Shown here piece after piece: positions 1 to 5,071 of a DNA stretch of 7,225 bases. Within the stretch, counting starts at the first letter, position 1. Each line of letters starts with the position of its first letter. The notes beneath the pieces are model-generated. The model ran no database searches. It was not told the origin of the DNA and saw only the letters and a list, made by a program, of their open reading frames with translations. The DNA comes from DASWHD01 sp036393335. GTDB taxonomy: Bacteria; CG2-30-53-67; CG2-30-70-394. The stretch covers positions 1-7,225 of the forward strand of contig DASWHD010000077.1 of NCBI GenBank assembly GCA_036393335.1, given 5' to 3'. The position numbers and the translations under genes were made by a program.

Positions 1-40
1 CACGCAACGGCCGGCATTCCCTGGCCCACCTTGTCCGCCG

Positions 41-126
41 GTAGGAGCGGATCAAATCTGCGATCCGCGCCTGGCCGGTGCGGCAGGGCCTTTCATCCCT
101 GGATCGCCGATGGAATCGGCTCCTAC
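41..126. repeat. Inverted pair of REP elements (BIME-like)
   Basis: Two units of about 26 bp face each other. The left unit (41-66) begins GTAGGAGCGGAT and ends GCGATCC. The right unit (101-126) read on the minus strand begins GTAGGAGCCGAT and ends GGCGATCC. Both start with GTAG, the conserved foot of many REP sequences that are mobilised by REP-associated tyrosine transposases (RAYTs). The outer arms pair with one mismatch over 12 bases. A second copy of the same design lies at 4745-4805, so this is a dispersed family in this genome. The right unit sits inside the HEPN reading frame and supplies its stop codon. No RAYT gene is visible in the window. Confidence 0.85.
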
Positions 127-251
127 GGTTGGGCCGGCCAGCCTTCGCGGAGGACATCGCAGGCGTGCACCGCAGACCGGGCCAGGGCGAGGTCCGAGCG
201 GGCGCGCTCCAGCCATGCCCCGGGGGAATCAGGCGGCGGCCGGACGTTCAT
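123..251 (-). pseudogene. HEPN-domain toxin (HepT-like), N-terminal remnant
   Basis: The frame opens with ATG at 249-251, overlapping the last codons of the nucleotidyltransferase gene, which is the usual MNT/HEPN layout. It encodes 42 residues. Residues 12-27 (AWLERARSDLALARSA) match the first helix typical of HEPN proteins paired with MNT domains. Intact HEPN proteins of this type are roughly 110-140 residues and carry an R-x4-6-H ribonuclease motif in the C-terminal half; all of that is missing. The frame ends at TAG (123-125), and this TAG is part of the GTAG foot of the REP unit at 101-126. The simplest reading is that REP insertion, or a deletion ending at it, truncated the toxin. The 40 bases left of the REP pair do not obviously continue the gene. 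In intact systems the MNT partner AMPylates and neutralises the HEPN RNase. The family call is from sequence pattern only. Confidence 0.7.
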
Positions 252-450
252 AGAGGACCCTGCCTTCCTTCAGGGCCGGCGCGTAGATGAGACCGATGGC
301 GTCGCGGTAGCGGGTGGCCTGCTCGGGCGTGGCCACGATCACGTCGATGGGGACATGCAGCCCCCGCAAGGTGCGCCGCAACCGCACGCTCTCCTGGCGG
401 GGTTGGGTGACGCCCGTTGCGAGCACCAGGAGGTCGAGGTCGCTGTCCGG

Positions 451-723
451 CCCCGCCTCACCCCGCGCGTAGGAGCCGAGGCTCACTACCCGCCAGATGA
501 TCGACCATTACCCGCGCCTCCCCGCGCGCGTAGGAGCCGAGCCTCCATCGATGCCGCTACCCTGCTCGACATCCCCGCCTCCCCGCGCGCGTAGGAGCCG
601 AGCCCCGGCACCGCCGTCATCCGCGTGCCGCGCCCCGCCTCCCCGCGCGCGTAGGAGCCGAGCGGCCGTGTGGCTCGGATGCCAATCTACCCTCCGCGCC
701 TCCCCGCGCGCGTAGGAGCCGAA
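451..723. repeat. CRISPR-like repeat array made from the nucleotidyltransferase active-site motif
   Basis: Five repeats lie at 451-480, 512-541, 573-602, 633-662 and 694-723, starting 61, 61, 60 and 61 bp apart. On the plus strand each reads CCSC, then GCCTCCCCGCGCGCG, then TAGGAGCCGA, then G or A. The 26-base core (GCCTC onward) is identical in copies 2-4. Copy 5 differs only in its last base. Copy 1 has two internal substitutions. The four spacers (481-511, 542-572, 603-632, 663-693; 31, 31, 30, 31 bp) show no visible similarity to each other. On the minus strand the repeat encodes (L/F)GSYARGEA. CTCC/GGAG in each repeat can form a short stem. Unit size resembles a CRISPR array, but no cas gene or AT-rich leader is in the window, and the repeat originates from the host gene, so this is not called as a CRISPR. 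Confidence 0.9.
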
Positions 724-810
724 CAGGATGATCCGCTCCGGCTCGCTGACGGCCAGGATCCGCGCCACGACCTCCTTGAGGAGGTCCACGTCGTTCCCTT
801 GGGGTGCCAT
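484..810 (-). other. Readthrough path across the array
   Basis: This entry records how the frame of the split nucleotidyltransferase passes through the insert. From ATG 808-810 the frame is correct through repeat 5. Repeats 4 and 3 are read one base out (giving RLLRARGGG each time) and repeat 2 two bases out (giving SAPTRAGRRG). Repeat 1 is back in the original frame because the offsets 61+61+60+61 sum to a multiple of three. Only one stop codon, TAA at 508-510 in the first spacer, interrupts the frame; it is followed eight codons later by GTG 484-486, from which the downstream half could be translated. Confidence 0.85.
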
Positions 811-1031
811 GGCAGCCTGCGGATATCAGATCGCCCCGCTCCGCGGCAACCCACAGGCGAGAACGTGCGACCGCGGCTGGGAGCGCGGGTAGCACGGCGG
901 CCTCGCGTGGGGGCCTCGGTGTCACCACTCCGTTACGCTATGCCCGTTCCCGGCGCTCGCGTTTGGCAGGGAGGGGAGGGCGGTGGTAGTTTGACGGTAA
1001 CCAGAGTGCTCACTCTATCCGGAGTCCAGCT
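811..1031. other. Divergent intergenic region between the nucleotidyltransferase and fba
   Basis: These 221 bp must hold the promoters for both directions. No convincing sigma70 pair could be fixed. TTGACG at 991-996 lacks a good -10 box, and a -10 at the right distance would leave the start site inside the fba ribosome binding site. AGAGTG and CACTCT at 1003-1008 and 1011-1016 form a small perfect inverted repeat just upstream of the fba ribosome binding site and could be an operator or chance. Confidence 0.5.
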
Positions 1032-2069
1032 ATGTCTCTCGTTCCTATGCGCGTCCTCCTCGACTACGCCGCCGAAAATGATTTCGGCGTCGGTGCGTTC
1101 AACGTCAACAACATGGAGCAGATCCAAGCGATCATGACCGCGGCCCGGGAGACCGAGTCGCCGGTGATCGTCCAGGCATCGCGCGGCGCCCGCTCTTACT
1201 CCAACGACGCCTACCTGCGCCACCTGATGCTGGCGGCGGTGGAGCTCAACCCCGACATCCCCATCGCCATGCACCAGGACCACGGCAACTCGCCGGCTAC
1301 CTGCTACTCCGCCATCGACCAGGGGTTCACCTCGGTGATGATGGACGGCTCGCTGATGGAGGACGGCAAAACCCCGGCCTCCTACGAATACAACGTCGAC
1401 GTCACGCGTAAGGTGGTGGAAAAGGCCCATGCGAAAGGGGTGACGGTGGAGGCGGAGCTCGGCTGCCTCGGGGGTATCGAGGACGGCCATGGCGCCGGCC
1501 TCTCGGGCGCCGAGGCGATGGCCCACCTCACGGACCCGGTGCAGGCCGAGGAGTTCGTCGCCGCCACCGGCTGCGACGCCCTGGCAGTGGCGATCGGCAC
1601 CAGCCACGGCGCCTACAAGTTCACCAAGAAGCCCACCGGTGAGGTGCTGCGCATGGACGTGATTAAGGAGATCCACCGGCGCCTGCCCAACACCCACATG
1701 GTGATGCACGGCTCGTCGTCGGTGCCCAAGGAGCTGGTGGACATCATCAACCAGTACGGCGGGCAGATCCGCGAGACCTACGGCGTGCCGCTGGAGGAGA
1801 TCCAGCTCGGCATCCAGCACGGGGTGCGCAAGATCAATGTCGACACCGACAGCCGTCTGGCCATCACCGGCGCGATCCGCAAGGTGTTCGCGGAGAAGCC
1901 CGGCGCCTTCGATCCCCGCGACTACCTGAAGCCGGCGCGCACGGCCATGGTGGAGGTGGTGAAGGCGCGGATGATCGCCTTCGGCCAGGCGGGCCATGCG
2001 GGCAAGGTGCCGCGGGTGTCCCTGGCGGAGATGGGGCGGCGTTACCACGACATGGCAGTGGCTCGATAG
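1032..2069 (+). CDS. fba: Fructose-bisphosphate aldolase, class II (Calvin-cycle type)
   Basis: This cytoplasmic zinc enzyme splits fructose 1,6-bisphosphate into dihydroxyacetone phosphate and glyceraldehyde 3-phosphate, or runs in reverse in gluconeogenesis and the Calvin cycle. The protein has 345 residues, normal for the family. Visible landmarks are AFNVNNMEQ (22-30), HQDHG (81-85) with catalytic Asp83 and zinc ligand His84, the MMDGS loop (103-107), AELGCLGG (141-148) with Glu142, TSHGAYKF (190-197) with zinc ligand His192, VMHGSSS (224-230) with His226, and NVDTD (269-273) in the phosphate and substrate site. The ATG at 1032 is preceded by GGAG (1021-1024) at good spacing and the N-terminus aligns with the expected start. 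The NNMEQIQAIM and MHGSSSVP signatures resemble the aldolases annotated as the Calvin-cycle subtype (CbbA-like) in autotrophic proteobacteria. That points to carbon fixation, but no other cbb gene is in view. All catalytic residues are intact. Confidence 0.96.
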   Translation: MSLVPMRVLLDYAAENDFGVGAFNVNNMEQIQAIMTAARETESPVIVQASRGARSYSNDAYLRHLMLAAVELNPDIPIAMHQDHGNSPATCYSAIDQGFTSVMMDGSLMEDGKTPASYEYNVDVTRKVVEKAHAKGVTVEAELGCLGGIEDGHGAGLSGAEAMAHLTDPVQAEEFVAATGCDALAVAIGTSHGAYKFTKKPTGEVLRMDVIKEIHRRLPNTHMVMHGSSSVPKELVDIINQYGGQIRETYGVPLEEIQLGIQHGVRKINVDTDSRLAITGAIRKVFAEKPGAFDPRDYLKPARTAMVEVVKARMIAFGQAGHAGKVPRVSLAEMGRRYHDMAVAR

Positions 2070-2082
2070 GGCGCACGAGCAA

Positions 2083-2182
2083 CCCCCTCCCTCCGGGAGG
2101 GGGCCGGGGGGAGGGCGGATGGAGTGAGCACTCTGCCGATTCCCGGCGCCCCCACCCTGGCCCTCCCCCGGAGGGGGAGGGC
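2083..2182. repeat. GC-rich double-hairpin palindromic element
   Basis: Two strong hairpins flank a short centre. The first (2083-2103) has a 9-bp perfect stem CCCCCTCCC/GGGAGGGGG with loop TCC. The second (2160-2182) has a 10-bp perfect stem GCCCTCCCCC/GGGGGAGGGC with loop GGA. The two halves are also roughly inverted copies of each other over about 35 bases, so the unit is BIME- or MITE-like. It lies 13 bp after the fba stop and could slow RNA polymerase or protect the 3' end of the mRNA. There is no T-tract, so it is not called an intrinsic terminator. Similar CCCTCTCCC-type palindromes are common dispersed intergenic repeats in high-GC proteobacteria (general knowledge, not checked here). 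Confidence 0.75.
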
Positions 2183-2215
2183 GTACGGTTCCGCGCGGGG
2201 GCCGGCACCACCCCC

Positions 2216-2920
2216 GTGAACCTGCCGCCGCCCCTGCACCCCTGGGACCTCGCGCCGAGCGAGGCGGTCGCACTCCAGCGGGCCCTGGCCGGGCGGGTCC
2301 ATCTGACCTGGGACGGGCGGGCGGTGGAACGGGTGGCCGGGGTCGACGTCGCCTTCGATCGCCAGGAGCAACGATTGTTCGCCGGGGTCGTGGTGCTGAG
2401 CTACCCATCCCTGACCGTGGTGGAGGAGGTGGGGGTGGAGGCGCCGGTGACCTTCCCGTACGTGCCGGGTCTCCTTAGCTTTCGCGAGGTGCCGCCCGTG
2501 CTGGCGTGCTTCGAGCGCCTGGAGGCCGTGCCCGATTTGGTGGTGTGCGACGGCCAGGGCACGGCCCACCCGCGCCGCGTGGGCCTCGCCTGTCACCTCG
2601 GCCTGTGGCTCGGCGTGCCCGCCATCGGCTGTGCCAAGTCGCGCCTCATCGGCCGTTACCGGGAGCCGGGCCTGCGGCGCGGTTGCGCCACGCGGCTCTA
2701 CCACCCGGACGGGGACGAGATCGGCCGCTGCCTGCGCACCCGCGACGGTGTGCGCCCGGTGTATTGCTCCCCCGGCCACCGGATCGACGGTGTTACTACC
2801 ATGCGCTGGGTGCTGCGCCTGTGCCGCGGCTACCGCCTGCCCGAGACCACCCGCGCGGCCCACCAGTTCGTGACGCGCCTGCGGCGGGGAGAGGCCCGGC
2901 CCGCGGCTACGCTCCGGTGA
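2216..2920 (+). CDS. nfi: Endonuclease V (deoxyinosine 3' endonuclease)
   Basis: Endonuclease V recognises deaminated adenine (inosine) in DNA and nicks the second phosphodiester bond 3' to the lesion, starting alternative excision repair. The 234-residue protein shows the family core: GVDVAF (42-47) with metal ligand Asp44, PYVPGLLSFRE (81-91) with the PYVP wedge and Glu91, DGQGTAHPRR (112-121) with Asp112, VGLACHLG (122-129), SPGHRID (185-191), and LPETTRAAH (208-216) with His216 at the position of the C-terminal catalytic His. All expected catalytic residues are present. The start is GTG at 2216 with no clear ribosome binding site; this start puts the conserved N-terminal helix (LAPSEAVALQRALA) in frame, but a few residues of uncertainty remain. 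It is followed closely by the glycosylase gene and queA, suggesting co-transcription. Confidence 0.95.
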   Translation: MNLPPPLHPWDLAPSEAVALQRALAGRVHLTWDGRAVERVAGVDVAFDRQEQRLFAGVVVLSYPSLTVVEEVGVEAPVTFPYVPGLLSFREVPPVLACFERLEAVPDLVVCDGQGTAHPRRVGLACHLGLWLGVPAIGCAKSRLIGRYREPGLRRGCATRLYHPDGDEIGRCLRTRDGVRPVYCSPGHRIDGVTTMRWVLRLCRGYRLPETTRAAHQFVTRLRRGEARPAATLR

Positions 2921-2979
2921 GCCGCTCTGCCGCCCCCATCGCCGTTGGCCTGCTCCGGCAGCGGGCGGATACTGCGGCC

Positions 2980-3624
2980 ATGCGCGAGCGCTTGCTCCAG
3001 ATCTACGATCGCCTGTACGCCGCCTTCGGTCCCCAGCACTGGTGGCCCGGTGACACGCCGTTCGAGGTGGTGGTGGGGGCGGTGCTCACCCAGAACACGA
3101 GCTGGCGCAACGTGGAGCACGCCATCGCTAACCTCAAGGCGGCCGGGCGCCTGAGTCTGGCCGCGCTGCTCGATCTCTCCCACGACGAGCTGGCGGCCCT
3201 GATCCGCCCGGCGGGTTACTTCAACGTGAAGGCCCGGCGGCTGCGCAGCCTCCTGGTCTACCTCCACGACCATGGCGACGGCGATCTCGAGGGCTATCTC
3301 GCCGGCGACCTGGCGACGCGCCGGAGGGAGCTCCTCGCGGTCCACGGCCTCGGGCCGGAGACCGTCGACTCCATCCTCCTCTACGCCGGCGGCCGGCCGA
3401 CCTTCGTGTGCGACGCCTACACCCGCCGCCTGTTGAGTCGCCACGGGCTGTGCGGCGCGACGGCGGCCTACGAGGAGATGCGCACCCTGTTCATGGACCA
3501 TCTCCCCGCCGACGCCGCCCTGTTCAACGAGTTCCACGCCCTGGTCGTGCGCACCGGCTACCACCACTGCAAGCCGACGCCGCGCTGCGACACCTGCCCG
3601 CTGCAGCCGTTGCTCCCGGCATGA
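2980..3624 (+). CDS. HhH-GPD DNA glycosylase, endonuclease III-related (COG2231/MagIII-like)
   Basis: Predicted base-excision repair glycosylase of 214 residues. The N-terminal signature HWWPGDTPFEVVVGAVLTQN (20-39) with NVEHAI (44-49) is typical of the endonuclease III-related branch that includes Helicobacter 3-methyladenine glycosylase MagIII. The helix-hairpin-helix is LLAVHGLGPETVDSILLYA (118-136), and the catalytic Asp is D145 in FVCDAY. The position of the endonuclease III lyase Lys is Glu127 (GPET), so AP-lyase activity is unlikely. The C-terminus has Cys197, Cys203 and Cys206, but the fourth Cys of a classical 4Fe-4S loop is absent, so cluster binding is doubtful. The start is the ATG at 2980. 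An in-frame GTG at 2917-2919, overlapping the nfi stop, would add 21 unconserved-looking residues. The 3' end overlaps queA by ATGA, indicating translational coupling. The substrate is not known. Confidence 0.88.
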   Translation: MRERLLQIYDRLYAAFGPQHWWPGDTPFEVVVGAVLTQNTSWRNVEHAIANLKAAGRLSLAALLDLSHDELAALIRPAGYFNVKARRLRSLLVYLHDHGDGDLEGYLAGDLATRRRELLAVHGLGPETVDSILLYAGGRPTFVCDAYTRRLLSRHGLCGATAAYEEMRTLFMDHLPADAALFNEFHALVVRTGYHHCKPTPRCDTCPLQPLLPA

Positions 3625-4649
3625 AGGTCTCGGACTTCGACTACCATCTGCCGCCGGAGCGGATCGCCCAGCACCCGGCGGAGCGGCGCGACGCGTCGCG
3701 CCTGCTGGTCTGCCCGCGTAGCGGCGGTTTCTTCGCCCACCTGCGGTTCCATGAGATCGGCATGGTGCTGCGGCCCGGCGACCTCCTGGTTCTCAACGAT
3801 ACCCGGGTGGTGCCGGCCCGCCTGTTCGGGGCGAAGGAGAGCGGTGGCCGGGTGGAGGTGCTCTTCGCCCGGCCCCTGGCGGGCGGCGAATGGGAGGTGA
3901 TGGTGCGCGGCCGCACGCGGCTCGGGACGCGGCTGATGCTCGCCGAAGGCCGTCTCACCGGGACCGTGGTCGGCATCGCGGACGGACCGTTCCGTCGCCT
4001 GCGCCTCGCCGACCCGGAACGCCTCGACGCGGTGCTTTCCGAAGCGGGGCAGGTGCCCCTGCCGCCGTACATCGAGCGGCGGTCGGGCCAGACCAGCGAG
4101 GACCTCGAGCGCTACCAGACGGTCTTCGCACAGAGGCCCGGCGCGGTGGCCGCGCCCACCGCCGGCTTGCACTTCACCTCCGATCTGCTCGACCGGCTGC
4201 GTGGCGCGGGGATCGAGACCGCGCACCTCACCCTGCACGTGGGACCGGGCACCTTCCGGCCGGTGGAGGTGGCGGAGGTGAGGGACCATCGCATGGCCAG
4301 CGAACGGTTCTCGGTGCCCGCCGACACGGCGGCGCGGATCGCGGCAGCTCGCGGCGCGGGACGGCGCGTGATCGCCTGTGGCACCACGGTCACCCGCGTG
4401 CTGGAGGCCCTGTGGCGCCGCCACGGTGCGGTAGTGGCGGGGGAGGGGGAGACCGATCTGTTCCTCTATCCCGGCGAGCGGCTCGGGGTGATCGACGGGC
4501 TGATCACCAACTTCCACCTCCCGCGCTCCACCCTGATCATGCTGGTGGCGGCCTTCGCCGGACGCGAACAGGTTCTCGCCGCCTACGCCGAGGCGATCCG
4601 CGCCGGCTATCGCTTCTACAGCTACGGGGATGCAATGGTGGTGTTGTAG
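3621..4649 (+). CDS. queA: S-adenosylmethionine:tRNA ribosyltransferase-isomerase
   Basis: QueA transfers and isomerises the ribosyl group of S-adenosylmethionine onto preQ1 in tRNA position 34, giving epoxyqueuosine, the penultimate step to queuosine in tRNAs with GUN anticodons. The 342-residue length is normal. Family motifs run the full length: DFDYHLPPERIAQHPA (5-20), LNDTRVVPARL (58-68), GQVPLPPYI (143-151), YQTVFA (165-170), PGAVAAPTAGLHF (173-185), LHVGPGTF (205-212), CGTTVTRVLE (253-262), TDLFLYPG (278-285), NFHLPRSTLIML (297-308) and the C-terminal GYRFYSYGDAM (329-339). The ATG at 3621 overlaps the glycosylase stop as ATGA and has no strong ribosome binding site of its own, so coupled translation is likely. 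Its usual neighbour tgt appears 2.4 kb further on in the same orientation. Confidence 0.98.
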   Translation: MKVSDFDYHLPPERIAQHPAERRDASRLLVCPRSGGFFAHLRFHEIGMVLRPGDLLVLNDTRVVPARLFGAKESGGRVEVLFARPLAGGEWEVMVRGRTRLGTRLMLAEGRLTGTVVGIADGPFRRLRLADPERLDAVLSEAGQVPLPPYIERRSGQTSEDLERYQTVFAQRPGAVAAPTAGLHFTSDLLDRLRGAGIETAHLTLHVGPGTFRPVEVAEVRDHRMASERFSVPADTAARIAAARGAGRRVIACGTTVTRVLEALWRRHGAVVAGEGETDLFLYPGERLGVIDGLITNFHLPRSTLIMLVAAFAGREQVLAAYAEAIRAGYRFYSYGDAMVVL

Positions 4650-4744
4650 CGGTTAACCCGCATTTCTCACCATGAATCTGCTGCCCCCGCGCAACCACCC
4701 TGCCGGCAGGCAGGCCGCATCTCCTGGCCGGGTCCTCGTCCGGG

Positions 4745-4805
4745 GTAGGAGCCGAATCCCTTCGGCGATCTGCCACATGGGGTCGCCGATAGAATCGGCT
4801 CCTAC
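4745..4805. repeat. Inverted pair of REP elements (BIME-like), second copy
   Basis: The left unit (4745-4770) starts GTAGGAGCCGAAT and ends CGGCGATC. The right unit (4781-4805), read on the minus strand, starts GTAGGAGCCGATT and ends CGGCGACC. The outer 11 bases GTAGGAGCCGA pair perfectly with their partner. The arms are separated by only 10 bp, against 34 bp in the copy at 41-126. The element lies 95 bp past the queA stop, a standard location for REP sequences, where they may stabilise mRNA ends. Confidence 0.85.
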
Positions 4806-4980
4806 CGCGGGCCAGCCAGGATCTACGCGCGTTTGCACGGTCTCGCCTCGATCCCTGGTGAGAATGCGGGTTAGTGCTCAGCGGTTCGCTTTCGGCGTGC
4901 TGAGATCGGCGCGCCGTCGTTGGAGCAAGCCCAGCGCGCGAGAATTTGGAGGCGGGGAGAGGCAGAGGTGCGATAACGCT

Positions 4981-5036
4981 GCCCAGACCTTCTCCATAAC
5001 GCAGGCCCGACCCTCTCCCAGGCCAGACCCTTTCCC
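4981..5036. repeat. Three imperfect short direct repeats
   Basis: GCCCAGACCTTCTCC (4981-4995), GGCCCGACCCTCTCCC (5004-5019) and GGCCAGACCCTTTCCC (5021-5036) share the pattern GCC-M-GACC-Y-T/C-TCC. They are short, diverged and unevenly spaced, and no function is evident. Confidence 0.45.
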
Positions 5037-5071
5037 TGTCCGTGTCCCGAGGGTGTCTCCGGCTGAAATGC

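Larger units (their letters stand above)
229..810 (-). pseudogene. MNT-type nucleotidyltransferase antitoxin (MntA-like), split by repeat array
   Basis: The 5' part starts at ATG 808-810 and encodes 30 residues (helical N-terminus ending PERIILF) followed by GSYARGEA. The 3' part begins at GSYARGEA in the repeat at 451-480 and continues GPDSDLDLLV, then about 65 more residues including VPIDVIV, to TGA at 229-231. Joined at the shared motif they give a 112-residue protein with the complete GS-x10-DxD signature and a third Asp in PIDV, as expected for minimal nucleotidyltransferases that AMPylate HEPN toxins. The parts are held apart by 243 bp (81 codons) of repeats and spacers and remain in the same frame. 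Reading from the ATG gives a 100-codon frame that loses the motif after the first repeat and stops at TAA 508-510. The 3' half could restart at GTG 484-486 and make an 85-residue protein that still has GS and DxD but lacks the N-terminal helix. No strong ribosome binding site is seen before the ATG. Function as an antitoxin is inferred, and probably lost. Confidence 0.75.
4650..5071. other. Convergent intergenic region between queA and qmcA
   Basis: These 422 bp hold no credible gene. They contain the inverted REP pair (4745-4805), an imperfect hairpin with CTCAGC (4878-4883) and GCTGAG (4899-4904) around a 15-base loop, and three imperfect direct repeats of about 15 bp close to the qmcA end. 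No stem followed by a T-run was found for either converging gene, so the terminators are not visible as classical intrinsic ones. Confidence 0.6.

Noticed and set aside
451..723. Calling the array a standard CRISPR
   Set aside because: The repeat is derived from the interrupted coding gene, there is no cas gene or AT-rich leader here, and only four spacers are present. It is described as CRISPR-like instead.
991..1019. Sigma70 promoter with TTGACG directly before fba
   Set aside because: The -10 candidate (TCTATC) matches poorly, and the start site would fall in or beside the ribosome binding site.
2083..2103. Intrinsic terminator for fba
   Set aside because: The stem is strong, but no T-run follows it; the paired element up to 2182 suggests a dispersed palindrome instead.
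933..2408. 491-codon open frame on the minus strand across fba
   Set aside because: It is antisense to fba, its translation is dominated by His, Arg, Gly and Val typical of a shadow frame in GC-rich DNA, and no domain is recognisable.
2506..2979. Upstream extension of the glycosylase frame into nfi
   Set aside because: The frame is open only because of high GC; residues before the ATG at 2980 are low-complexity Arg/Pro/Ala and overlap the well-supported nfi.
3558..4517. 319-codon minus-strand frame across queA
   Set aside because: Antisense shadow of queA with unbalanced composition and no family resemblance.
4878..4904. Hairpin CTCAGC/GCTGAG as a terminator for queA
   Set aside because: The loop is long (15 bases), no T-run follows, and it lies more than 220 bp past the queA stop.
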